In this document: positions 1 to 6,519 of the stretch, one piece after another | How the letters are laid out: each line of letters opens with the position of its first letter | How positions within the stretch are numbered: the stretch's first letter is position 1 | NCBI GenBank assembly: GCA_018240935.1 | Contig: JAFEEV010000068.1 | Coordinates: forward strand, 1-6,997 | Direction: 5' to 3' | DNA: 6,997 nucleotides | From: Pseudomonadota bacterium | GTDB taxonomy: Bacteria; Pseudomonadota; Gammaproteobacteria; Burkholderiales; Nitrosomonadaceae | Made by a program: the position numbers and the translations under genes | Notes under the pieces: generated by a model | What the model saw: only the letters and a program-made list of their open reading frames with translations | Database searches by the model: none | What the model was told of the DNA's origin: nothing

Positions 1-2
1 GC

Positions 3-62
3 GGCAAATCTGACGAATATTGGCGCGCGGAACACAGCGACCGGGACATAGCGACTAGATAA
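3..62 (+). CDS. Possible C-terminal tail of an upstream gene (partial)
   Basis: The third reading frame is open from the window edge to a TAA at 60-62 and would encode a hydrophilic, charged tail ending in DRDIATR. Only 19 codons are visible, so no family can be recognised. Reading frame 1 also stays open to a TAG at 49-51, and I cannot prove which frame is used, or whether either is. The charged composition (SDEYWRAEHSDRD) looks more protein-like than frame 1, which is the only reason for the choice. The stop codon lies inside the left arm of the inverted repeat at 53-108. Confidence 0.25.
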   Translation, partial: GKSDEYWRAEHSDRDIATR

Positions 63-108
63 GCGAGTGAGCGAGTACCGCGCAACGAGGTGATTCGCTC
101 GTCTAGTC
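53..108. repeat. Imperfect inverted repeat upstream of the PEBP gene
   Basis: GACTAGA at 53-59 is exactly complementary to TCTAGTC at 102-108. The pairing continues inward through AGCGA (62-66) against TCGCT (95-99), with two G-T wobbles and one A-C mismatch, giving a stem of about 16 pairs and a loop of about 24 bases. No T-run follows, so it is not a standard intrinsic terminator. The right arm overlaps the candidate -35 element of the next gene, so it could be an operator, or an RNA hairpin at the end of the upstream transcript. Confidence 0.45.
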
Positions 109-132
109 AATTAATCAGCGTTTCCTTAGAAT
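104..132 (+). promoter_or_regulatory. Candidate sigma70-type promoter of the PEBP gene
   Basis: TAGTCA (104-109, four of six matches to TTGACA) and TAGAAT (127-132, five of six matches to TATAAT) are separated by 17 bp. Transcription would start near 139, leaving an untranslated leader of about 42 bases that includes the GGGAG ribosome-binding site at 166-170. The -35 hexamer lies in the right arm of the inverted repeat. This is a pattern match by eye. Confidence 0.4.
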
Positions 133-180
133 AATCCGCTCAAGTAATCAGTCGTATATCCAATAGGGAGACAAAACATT

Positions 181-675
181 ATGACTGCTTTAATGATGAC
201 CATTCTGACGCTCACTGCAACGTCCTTTACCCACAACGGTATGATCCCTGTTCATTTTACTTGCGACGGACAAAACATCTCACCCGCGTTGAACTGGACC
301 GGTCTGCCGGAAGGCACACAAAGTCTGGCGCTGATCGTCGATGATCCGGATGCGCCCGACCCGGCGGCGCCGAAGATGACTTGGGTGCATTGGGTGCTGT
401 ATAACATTCCGCCTGCTGCCACTGGATTGGCAGAGGGCATTACGGAGCAAAACCTGCCGCCAGGCACATTGCAGGGCATTAACGACTGGAAGCGCACCGG
501 TTATGGCGGCCCGTGCCCGCCCATCGGCGCGCACCGTTATTTCCACAAGCTATATGCGTTGGATACCGTGCTGCCGGATTTAAAACATCCCACCAAGGCT
601 GCACTCGAACACGCGATGAAAGGTCATATCCTGGGTCGGGCGGAGTTGATCGGGCGTTATCAGAAGCAGCATTAA
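181..675 (+). CDS. YbhB/YbcL family PEBP (Raf kinase inhibitor-like) protein
   Basis: This 164-residue protein belongs to the phosphatidylethanolamine-binding protein superfamily, bacterial YbhB/YbcL branch. Family hallmarks are visible: FTCDG with SPALNW near residues 26-39, the ligand-pocket motif DDPDAP at 54-59 followed by HWVLYNIP at 70-77, and GYGGPCPPIGAHRY at 107-120 followed by the KLYALD strand. The length is normal for the family. The ATG at 181 is preferred because GGGAG lies ten bases upstream. ATGs at 193 and 196 are also possible, and the latter (MTILTLTATSF) would align best with typical family N-termini, but it has no ribosome-binding site. There is no clear signal peptide, so a cytoplasmic location is likely. 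The physiological role of bacterial members is mostly unknown; small-molecule or phospholipid binding is inferred from the fold. The gene stands alone and converges with the minus-strand gene ending at 749. Confidence 0.93.
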   Translation: MTALMMTILTLTATSFTHNGMIPVHFTCDGQNISPALNWTGLPEGTQSLALIVDDPDAPDPAAPKMTWVHWVLYNIPPAATGLAEGITEQNLPPGTLQGINDWKRTGYGGPCPPIGAHRYFHKLYALDTVLPDLKHPTKAALEHAMKGHILGRAELIGRYQKQH

Positions 676-748
676 GCGGGTTGATCGTACTGAGCCAATC
701 CCGGGCATTCCGGCGCTCATCAGTTTGCTACTAAGGCAGGACGTTTCT

Positions 749-2617
749 TCATTGCACCGGTCTGCGCGCTTCCCTGAACCAAGCCCGGTATTGCTCCATT
801 TTCGCCCGTTGTTCCGCCGATGCATGGCGGCGGCAGGTAGCATATTCTTCTGTTCCTGGCCCGGCGCCCCAGCGGATTTCGGCGCAGTCGTTGGGGTTGT
901 AGGCCATTTCAAACGCCGGCTTACGCGCCAGCACATCGGCCAGCGATAGTTCCCATGGGCTGCCGTCGCTGCGCGTGTAGCGGATACTGCTTTCCAGAAT
1001 GCGTTGCGCGTGATGTTGCTCGATCTGCGCTTTGGCTTGCGCCGGACTTTGATTACCGAGAACGAACAATTCCGGATGACGCAGGATTTTCTCCGGCAAA
1101 CCGGCTAACACATTGATCGCGATGATCAGGCGCATATCGCGCGAAGGCGTGGAATAATCCTCCCAAGGTCCGATGGTCTGAAAAATCGCCGCGCCGCTGG
1201 GCATCGCAATGACACTGCGCGGATTCTTGCGGAAATACGCTTCGCCATTGTTCACCGAAGTGACACGCGTCTCGATCTGTTCCACCAGCGCAGCCAGCGT
1301 GGCTTCGTAGGCTTGCAGGGGATCGAAGCCTGCGGGGTTGATGAGTTGCGAAAGCCTGGCGTAGAAATCGTCGGGCGTGAAATGATCTTGCTCCAAGGAA
1401 TAGGCGGTAAATTCCGGGTGGTTGCTCAGCTCGTCATTGCCGAGCACGCGCCATTGACCGGGAACAGTCTGAATCAGCGGGCGGAACGCCTTGAAACCGG
1501 GTCCGGCGTTGACCGTATTGGCGAACAGCAGAGTACCTTCCCACACGCGCTTGCGCGTCACCGAGTTATCCGGTTGCGCATCGACCGCGAGCAGCATGCC
1601 GGAACTATCCGCCGTCTGCGGCACCCATTCGGCCAATACCAGGATATGTCCGTACGGATCGGCGTACACGGTGCCCGGCCACAGCGTTTCCCGGTTCATC
1701 GGAATCGGGTATAAATCGGTCGATTCGTCCTCAAGCCCGGTGCGCGCCGAACCCGAGTGAACGGTATCGACCAGCCGCCGGCTGAATTTCGTGAAACTGC
1801 TTTGCGCGCTGATGCCACGGGTGAATTCAGACACGATGGTGGGCGCGCCGCAACGCGGCGGCGTCTTGGCCGAGCCGCGCCCGCACGCGCGGAAAGCAAC
1901 CGGCAGACCAACCTTCCAGGCGAAGTAAGCGCGCAAAGTGTACGGCAAGTCGGCGCAATCGGGCGTCAGCGGCAGATTATTGTCTTCGTTCAAACCGAGG
2001 TAATTGTGCAGAAAATTGCGTTCGGCGTTGCGCAATACCGGCTGCAACGAATTGAAGCTGAGATTTTCCTCGGGCGGTGCGCCAAATAACGTTTCAATCC
2101 AGGCGGAATAAAACGCTTCAGTAGCGAGGTTCCATTCTTTGAGTCTTTCCTGCGCATTGGTTCCGCCCGCGGCCCATTCATGACAAGCGGCAAGTTTGCC
2201 TTCCCGGTATGCCTCTATACGTTGCGCTCCTGCAACGTATTCCGTCAGCCCGGCAAACAAACTCCAGGGCGGTCCGCCGCGGCGGCGCGATTGCAGCACG
2301 GTGCGCTGCCCCTGATTATCGATCAGAACTAATTCCGACAGCGGCCCATCGGTGGATACCGCCATCATTTTGACGGCTTCACCCGCTTTGGGATGCAGAG
2401 GTGAGACCCATAGCCGCGTGCCACCGCGTTGTCCGCACGTGATCTCTTGCGCCAGCACCGGCGCAGCGATGACCGCTGCCAGTGAAAATATGAAACATAC
2501 TGCCACTGACAAGAAAAGCCTGTTTGCCGCAGTACCGGTTGACTTTGAATCTGAAAATGCGTGGATATACGGTTTAATCAGTGAAGATTGCAGGCATTTT
2601 AAGGCTATGATGGCCAT
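749..2617 (-). CDS. Exported protein of unknown function with transglutaminase-like Cys-His-Asp motifs
   Basis: The frame is open from a TTG at 2662, but the ATG at 2617 is chosen because AAGGAG (2630-2625) lies seven bases before it. This gives 622 residues. A hydrophobic stretch at about residues 33-56 ending VLA-QE looks like a signal peptide with an unusually long N-region of about 32 residues, or a membrane anchor. Residues 61-150 look beta-rich and Ig-like (VSPLHPKAGEAVKMMAV). Residues 220-240 (DCADLPYTLRAYFAWKVGLP) resemble the nucleophile helix of transglutaminase-like enzymes, with C221. YADPYGHILVLAEW supplies H324, and LLAVDAQPD supplies D346, in the order expected for a Cys-His-Asp triad. 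The 103-residue C-to-H gap is longer than usual, implying an insertion. The C-terminal 200 residues look largely helical and end with a cysteine pair (C578, C595). It follows the lipoprotein gene by 61 bp, probably in one operon. The substrate is unknown, and the enzyme assignment is inferred from motifs only. Confidence 0.85.
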   Translation of the reverse strand: MAIIALKCLQSSLIKPYIHAFSDSKSTGTAANRLFLSVAVCFIFSLAAVIAAPVLAQEITCGQRGGTRLWVSPLHPKAGEAVKMMAVSTDGPLSELVLIDNQGQRTVLQSRRRGGPPWSLFAGLTEYVAGAQRIEAYREGKLAACHEWAAGGTNAQERLKEWNLATEAFYSAWIETLFGAPPEENLSFNSLQPVLRNAERNFLHNYLGLNEDNNLPLTPDCADLPYTLRAYFAWKVGLPVAFRACGRGSAKTPPRCGAPTIVSEFTRGISAQSSFTKFSRRLVDTVHSGSARTGLEDESTDLYPIPMNRETLWPGTVYADPYGHILVLAEWVPQTADSSGMLLAVDAQPDNSVTRKRVWEGTLLFANTVNAGPGFKAFRPLIQTVPGQWRVLGNDELSNHPEFTAYSLEQDHFTPDDFYARLSQLINPAGFDPLQAYEATLAALVEQIETRVTSVNNGEAYFRKNPRSVIAMPSGAAIFQTIGPWEDYSTPSRDMRLIIAINVLAGLPEKILRHPELFVLGNQSPAQAKAQIEQHHAQRILESSIRYTRSDGSPWELSLADVLARKPAFEMAYNPNDCAEIRWGAGPGTEEYATCRRHASAEQRAKMEQYRAWFREARRPVQ

Positions 2618-2623
2618 TGCGAT

Positions 2624-2630
2624 ACTCCTT
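2624..2630 (-). promoter_or_regulatory. Ribosome-binding site that decides the start at 2617
   Basis: On the minus strand the sequence AAGGAGT ends seven bases before the ATG at 2617. The longer reading begins with TTG at 2662 and has no comparable Shine-Dalgarno sequence. This supports removing 15 residues from the N-terminus of the longest possible reading. Confidence 0.75.
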
Positions 2631-2678
2631 CGAGGGTTTGACCGGATGGCTATGCTTTCCAAGCTTATCCACCGATGG

Positions 2679-3092
2679 TTATTCTCTCTTTATAAAGGCG
2701 ACTTCATCGGCTATGTCATTTTCGTCATAACTGACTTGAAATGCCATCTCATCGCCGCTAAAAGTGATTTCCGCAGGTGTACCGACGAGTTCCCACAGCC
2801 CCAGCGTCACAACATCCGCCGCGCCGTGTGCAAATGCCCTGGCTGCCTTGGCCCAGGTGCTATAACCTTGCACAAATTTAAAAATTTCATAGCGTTTGTC
2901 ATTGCGGAATTCGCTGATAGCCGGCGCACCGAATTCGGAAATCAGTACAGCTCTCGCGGTACCTTTCTTCATTAATCCGATATCCCTCTTTTCAGGTTGT
3001 TTGGCCGCCATGAAAACCGAACAACCGGAAAGCGAAACCACCAACATTGCCAGCATGACCGCAGTTCCTATGAATTTTTTTAAGCTCATCAT
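2679..3092 (-). CDS. Small outer-membrane-type lipoprotein of unknown function
   Basis: A 137-residue protein starting at ATG 3092. An ATG at 3089 and a TTG at 3098 are equally in frame, and none has a strong ribosome-binding site. The N-terminus has lysines, a hydrophobic core and a lipobox LSGC with the acylated cysteine at residue 24. The following residue is serine rather than aspartate, which favours outer-membrane sorting. The mature part carries a segment (GLMKKGTARAVLISEFGAP) reminiscent of the BamE/SmpA-like fold, in which a helix follows a strand and ends at G-x-P. A conserved-looking stretch follows: FVQGYSTWAKAARAFAHGAADVVTLGLWELVGTPAE. I recall similar uncharacterised lipoproteins in proteobacteria but cannot name a function. 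It lies upstream of the transglutaminase-like gene on the same strand, suggesting joint expression. Confidence 0.85.
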   Translation of the reverse strand: MMSLKKFIGTAVMLAMLVVSLSGCSVFMAAKQPEKRDIGLMKKGTARAVLISEFGAPAISEFRNDKRYEIFKFVQGYSTWAKAARAFAHGAADVVTLGLWELVGTPAEITFSGDEMAFQVSYDENDIADEVAFIKRE

Positions 3093-3150
3093 ATTCAATC
3101 AAATTGATATTCAAAATCCCAACGGCGCATTTTACTGAAATCGCTTCCAG

Positions 3151-3180
3151 GTTGTACGGCTTAAATAGCATTCCAGTCAA
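3151..3180 (-). promoter_or_regulatory. Candidate sigma70-type promoter of the lipoprotein operon
   Basis: On the minus strand TTGACT (3180-3175, five of six consensus bases) is followed after 18 bp by TACAAC (3156-3151, four of six). Transcription would begin near 3144, giving a leader of about 50 bases before the lipoprotein start. It is found by eye only. Confidence 0.35.
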
Positions 3181-3302
3181 TTAATCTTATCATTTCATTA
3201 CGTTATCGATTGGCTATTCAATTCTGCGCAGCTTTATTCTTTGTTGTGGCGAATGCTCATTTTCTCTTCCGTCTTTTCAGGGTGCAACTATAGAGCTTTT
3301 TA

Positions 3303-3344
3303 ATAATTTTAAATTATATAGAAATTAAAAAATATTATTTCTAT
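3303..3344. promoter_or_regulatory. Two adjacent dyads in an AT tract: candidate LysR-type (CysB-like) operator
   Basis: ATAATTT-T-AAATTAT (3303-3317) is a perfect 15-bp palindrome. It is directly followed by ATAGAAAT (3318-3325) and its exact complement ATTTCTAT (3337-3344) with an 11-base spacer. They lie in a tract (3297-3359) that contains only one G and one C. LysR regulators such as CysB bind AT-rich dyads just upstream of weak -35 elements, and the genes downstream encode a sulfate-binding protein. The regulator identity is inferred; random dyads are common in AT-rich DNA. Confidence 0.4.
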
Positions 3345-3407
3345 TTATATAAAAAAATTGCTATTGTTCGCTTCCATTAATTTTCAACACATTTCCGAGT
3401 ACTGCAA

Positions 3408-3629
3408 ATGACTACTGATTCCGGTTTGGAACACAAAATTGCCGCAACCAACGATCATGCCCGGAAGATTCCCGCCGAGGTTGCGCAGGAAATTCTGCGC
3501 GCCGTTGCGAGCATCGAATACGGATCGATCGAAATCGTCATCCATGACAATCGTGTGGTGCAAATCGAGTGCCGGGAAAAAATTCGCGTCAACCAAAGCG
3601 GACCGAGCCGCAAAGCGTTGAAATCCTAG
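3408..3629 (+). CDS. YezD family (DUF2292) small protein
   Basis: A 73-residue protein whose core (about residues 24-60, EVAQEILRAVASIEYGSIEIVIHDNRVVQIECREKIRV) matches the YezD/DUF2292 pattern as I know it: an amphipathic helix, then YGSI-x-I, then a strand pair ending VVQIE...EK.R. The N-terminal 20 residues and basic C-terminal tail (GPSRKALKS) are extensions beyond the core. No signal peptide or membrane segment is present, so it should be cytoplasmic. The family function is unknown. From memory, members often neighbour sulfur-assimilation genes, which fits the sulfate-binding protein downstream. The ATG at 3408 has only a weak purine-rich element (GAG near 3396) before it, so translation may be modest. 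It is the first gene after the AT-rich operator-like tract and probably leads the transcription unit. C55 is its only cysteine. Confidence 0.8.
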   Translation: MTTDSGLEHKIAATNDHARKIPAEVAQEILRAVASIEYGSIEIVIHDNRVVQIECREKIRVNQSGPSRKALKS

Positions 3630-3770
3630 TCACTTAAACAGCTTTCCGATCCGGCCGGCACGCACGGCAGATCACAAAATAATCATACCGACCAGTAGAA
3701 CTGGAGGTTAGCCAGTAAACAACATCAGTGACTCAACCGGATTCCCGGAGAGTTCCCGAGGAGAATAAGA
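3630..3770. other. Spacer between the YezD-like gene and the porin gene
   Basis: These 141 bases contain a small hairpin, ACTGG-AGGTTAG-CCAGT (loop of seven bases), and TTCCCG repeated 11 bp apart at 3742 and 3753. The porin ribosome-binding site GAGGAG lies at 3758-3763. I see no T-tailed terminator and no convincing promoter, so readthrough from the upstream gene is plausible. Confidence 0.5.
3758..3763 (+). promoter_or_regulatory. Ribosome-binding site for the GTG start of the porin gene
   Basis: GAGGAG ends seven bases before GTG 3771. The codons that follow encode a typical signal peptide, so this site fixes an unusual GTG initiation codon. Confidence 0.75.
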
Positions 3771-5459
3771 GTGAAATTTCGTTGGTATTTTTTACCCCTG
3801 ACGGCGTTGAGCGCGCTTGCGATCAATTCCGCCAGCGCATCTTCCGAGCAAAAAGCAACGGTTGATTTTCAGGCAGCGCAACCGGATTTTTTGCGCATCG
3901 CGCAACAAATGCCGGACGAAACCGCAAAGCCGTCCATCAATCAGTCACCGGCACAAACCAAACCGTCCGATCAAACCAAGCAATCCGATCTGGAAAAATC
4001 GCTGCCGGCGATCGTGCCCAAACCCAGCGCGCCATCGGCCAGCTATCACCGGCGTTCGAACAGCTACGCCACCAATCCCGATTCCGATCCGCCGCGTTAC
4101 GTGCGCCGCTTGAGCGATATCGGCGTTGAGGCGTTCAAGGATATCAACTGGCTGGAACTCGGGTTTGAGTCGCGCATGCGCTACGAGCATCGCCATAACG
4201 ATATCCGGCGTATCGAGGGCGGCAACGACGACCCCATTTTTCTGCGCAATCGTGCCTGGATAGGAATCAAGGATATTCTCGATCCGTTCCGCTTCGCAGT
4301 CGAGTTTCAGGATTCCCGGATCGTTAACAACCGCTTCGTATCGACCGATCAGGAAAGAAACGAATACGACCTGATCAACGCGTACGGCGAGTTGTATTTC
4401 AAAAAAGGGCTCGGCGCCGACGATCGCGGCAATGACCGCCCGATTCGCTTTCGCGTAGGGCGCATGGCCTATGAAGCAACCGACCGGCGCTTTATCGCCC
4501 GTAACGAGTGGCGCAACACCACCAACTCGTTTGAAGGCTTCCGCTTGAATCTGGGCCGCGAAGCCAACGATTGGGAGCTTGATCTGTTTGGTATGCAACC
4601 GGTTAGACGTTTACAAACCAAGTTTGATGAAGCTAACGATCATTTATGGTTTTTTGGCGCGATCGGCACGTGGCGCCGCTGGTCCGACATCGTCACGATA
4701 CAACCGTATTACATGGGGCAAAAACAGACGGCCGACCCTACTGGATTCACCGCGACCAACCGGCTGGACCGGGAAATTCATATGCCGGGTTTCCGCGCCT
4801 ACGGCAATGTCGGCAACTGGTTTGATTTCGATGTCAGCTATAACCGCCAGTTTGGTTACACAGGTTCGAATAGCATCGAGGCGCAAGGCTATACCATCGA
4901 ACTGGGCAAAACCTTCAATCATGCCTGGAAGCCCCGTATCGGCCTTTTCTATGGCTACGCCAGCGGCGACAAGAATCCCAACGACAATGTCGACAACCGT
5001 TTCGATCGCTTCTTCGGATTTGCGCGGCCTTGGTCGGCGGATCACTATGTGATCTACGAAAACTTGAAAGCGCCGAAAATCCGCTTCGAGTTCAGCCCGA
5101 CACAGAAACTCGGGTTTGAATTGGGTTACGGCGGTTACTGGCTGGCCAGCAGCACCGATCGTATGTTCGATATCCTCGACGGCAATATCAGCAACACCGT
5201 CAAGGATCCCGGGTTCAATCGCGACCGCACCGGCAAAAGCGGCGATTTCGGCGGCCATGCCTTTGAAGGGCGCATCCGTTATCAAGCCACATCGCGCATC
5301 AGCACGATTCTCGGCTACACCCACTTCACCGCCGGTGAGTTCGTAAAGAACCGGATTGCAGCCACTTCTTGCGGTACCTTGCACAAGCATCCTTGCACCG
5401 ACCAACGCTCGGGCAACACGGACTTCCTGTACTTTGAAGTGCTTATCAGCCTGTTGTAA
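3771..5459 (+). CDS. Outer-membrane porin, alginate export (AlgE-like) family
   Basis: A 562-residue precursor. The signal peptide is residues 1-23 (cleavage after ASA), and the start is GTG with GAGGAG seven bases upstream. Residues 50-105 are a Pro/Ser/Gln/Lys-rich disordered linker. From about 118 (IGVEAFKDINWLELGFESRMRYEHR) the sequence alternates polar and hydrophobic residues with many aromatic and arginine positions, as in a large beta-barrel. Family-type motifs include FLRNRAWIGIKD, FRVGRMAYEATDRRFIARNEWRNTTNSFEGFRL (barrel lumen arginines) and GYASGDKNPNDNVDNRFDRFFG at 395-416. The last strand is YFEVLISLL, ending in Leu rather than the usual aromatic residue. A CGTLHKHPC segment (534-542) could form a disulfide loop. 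The AlgE name comes from Pseudomonas alginate secretion, but no alginate genes are nearby. The sulfate-binding protein gene follows after 30 bp, so an anion-uptake channel is the better inference. Confidence 0.88.
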   Translation: MKFRWYFLPLTALSALAINSASASSEQKATVDFQAAQPDFLRIAQQMPDETAKPSINQSPAQTKPSDQTKQSDLEKSLPAIVPKPSAPSASYHRRSNSYATNPDSDPPRYVRRLSDIGVEAFKDINWLELGFESRMRYEHRHNDIRRIEGGNDDPIFLRNRAWIGIKDILDPFRFAVEFQDSRIVNNRFVSTDQERNEYDLINAYGELYFKKGLGADDRGNDRPIRFRVGRMAYEATDRRFIARNEWRNTTNSFEGFRLNLGREANDWELDLFGMQPVRRLQTKFDEANDHLWFFGAIGTWRRWSDIVTIQPYYMGQKQTADPTGFTATNRLDREIHMPGFRAYGNVGNWFDFDVSYNRQFGYTGSNSIEAQGYTIELGKTFNHAWKPRIGLFYGYASGDKNPNDNVDNRFDRFFGFARPWSADHYVIYENLKAPKIRFEFSPTQKLGFELGYGGYWLASSTDRMFDILDGNISNTVKDPGFNRDRTGKSGDFGGHAFEGRIRYQATSRISTILGYTHFTAGEFVKNRIAATSCGTLHKHPCTDQRSGNTDFLYFEVLISLL

Positions 5460-5489
5460 ATCTTCACAAATTTTCACGGAGAAAAAATT

Positions 5490-6491
5490 ATGAACATCAA
5501 ATCATGGCTCACCACAAGCTTCCTGACTGCGGCTTTGCTCACTGGCAATAACGTGCTGGCGGAAAAAACCTTGTTGAATGTTTCCTACGACCCGACACGC
5601 GAGTTGTATCAGGAATTCAATGCGGCTTTTGCCAAGCACTGGCGGGAAAAAACCAAAGAAACCGTAAAGATCCGGCAATCGCACGGCGGTTCCGGCAAGC
5701 AGGCGCGCTCGGTCATCGACGGTTTGGAAGCCGACGTGGTGACGCTGGCGCTGGCCAACGACATCAACGCCATCGCCGAAAAAGCCAAATTGCTGCCGGA
5801 AAATTGGCAGGCGCGGCTGCCGCTCAACAGCACGCCGTACACCTCGACCATCATTTTTCTGGTGCGTAAGGGCAATCCCAAGGAAATCAAGGATTGGGAC
5901 GATCTGGCCCGCCCCGGTGTGGCGGTCATCACACCCAACCCGAAAACATCCGGCGGCGCGCAATGGAATTATTTAGCGGCTTGGCAATACGGCAAACGTA
6001 AATTCGGCGACGAAGGCAAAGTCAAGGAATTCGTCGGCAACATCTATAAAAATGTACCGGTACTGGATTCCGGCGCACGCGGATCGACCACGACATTCGT
6101 CGAGCGCGGTGTCGGAGACGTATTCATTTCCTGGGAAAACGAAGCATTCCTGGCGCTCAAGGAATACGGCGCGGATAAATTTGAAATCGTCATCCCGTCG
6201 CTGAGTATTCTGGCGGAACCGCCGGTCGCGGTCATCGACAAAGTCACCGATAAACGCGGCACACGCCAGGTTGCGCAAGCGTACCTCGAGTATCTCTATT
6301 CCGAAGAAGGTCAGGAAATCGCCGCCAAGCATTTCTACCGTCCTACCCTCGGTAAAGTTGCCGAGAAATACGCCGGACAATTCCCCAAAATTGAATTGTT
6401 CAAAATCAACGAGGCGTTCGGCGGCTGGAAAAACGCTCACAAGGCCCACTTCGCCGATGGCGGCACCTTTGATCAGATTTATCTGAAGTAA
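5490..6491 (+). CDS. sbp: Periplasmic sulfate-binding protein of an ABC transporter
   Basis: A 333-residue precursor of the sulfate/thiosulfate binding protein family (Sbp/CysP type). It captures sulfate in the periplasm and delivers it to the CysTWA importer. The signal peptide is residues 1-24 (cleavage after VLA). Family features include LLNVSYDPTRELYQEFN at the mature N-terminus, QSHGGSGKQAR at 63-73, ADVVTLALANDI at 81-92, and the signature NPKTSGGAQWNYLAAW at 150-165 (the family usually has AR where this has AQ). Also present are the GARGSTTTF loop at 195-203 and ISWENEA at 213-219. These loops hold sulfate through backbone amides and serine/tryptophan side chains in known family structures. 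The length is standard. GGAG (5478-5481) lies eight bases before the ATG. The gene sits 30 bp after the porin gene and is followed by a GC-rich hairpin. Sulfate rather than thiosulfate is the better guess, but the two cannot be separated by sequence alone. Confidence 0.95.
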   Translation: MNIKSWLTTSFLTAALLTGNNVLAEKTLLNVSYDPTRELYQEFNAAFAKHWREKTKETVKIRQSHGGSGKQARSVIDGLEADVVTLALANDINAIAEKAKLLPENWQARLPLNSTPYTSTIIFLVRKGNPKEIKDWDDLARPGVAVITPNPKTSGGAQWNYLAAWQYGKRKFGDEGKVKEFVGNIYKNVPVLDSGARGSTTTFVERGVGDVFISWENEAFLALKEYGADKFEIVIPSLSILAEPPVAVIDKVTDKRGTRQVAQAYLEYLYSEEGQEIAAKHFYRPTLGKVAEKYAGQFPKIELFKINEAFGGWKNAHKAHFADGGTFDQIYLK

Positions 6492-6499
6492 CGACAACG

Positions 6500-6519
6500 C
6501 AGCGCGCTGCGGCGCGCTG
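6500..6519 (+). repeat. GC-rich hairpin between the sulfate-binding protein and DUF2325 genes
   Basis: CAGCGCGC (6500-6507) and GCGCGCTG (6512-6519) are perfect complements around a TGCG tetraloop, starting nine bases after the stop codon. There is no T-run, so it is unlikely to be a complete intrinsic terminator. It more plausibly protects the upstream mRNA from 3' exonucleases or attenuates downstream expression, as is common after genes for abundant binding proteins. Confidence 0.6.

Larger units (their letters stand above)
3093..3407. other. Divergent intergenic control region
   Basis: These 315 bases between the lipoprotein gene (minus) and the YezD-like gene (plus) hold no gene that I can support. 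The left half carries a candidate minus-strand promoter (3151-3180). The right half carries the 63-bp AT tract (3297-3359) with two adjacent dyads, followed by weak plus-strand promoter hexamers such as TATTGT at 3362-3367. Short open frames on either strand have no recognisable protein features. Confidence 0.7.

Noticed and set aside
692..718. Possible bidirectional terminator between the convergent genes (GAGC/GCTC with CCGG/CCGG inside)
   Set aside because: The stem is interrupted and short and has no T-run on either strand, so it cannot be supported as an intrinsic terminator.
1313..2089. Plus-strand frames at 1313-1714 and 1757-2089
   Set aside because: They are shadows of the 622-residue minus-strand gene, with no motif or ribosome-binding evidence.
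2352..2975. 207-codon plus-strand frame
   Set aside because: It crosses the junction between two convincing minus-strand genes, and its translation looks random.
3771..5459. Alginate biosynthesis or export locus
   Set aside because: Only the barrel family name points to alginate. No polymerase, epimerase, acetylase or other alginate gene is visible, and the neighbours point to sulfate.
3945..5477. Long minus-strand open frames opposite the porin gene (3945-4598 and 4644-5477)
   Set aside because: They are antisense to a well-supported porin gene, have no ribosome-binding sites or protein family features that I recognise, and arise from GC-biased third codon positions.
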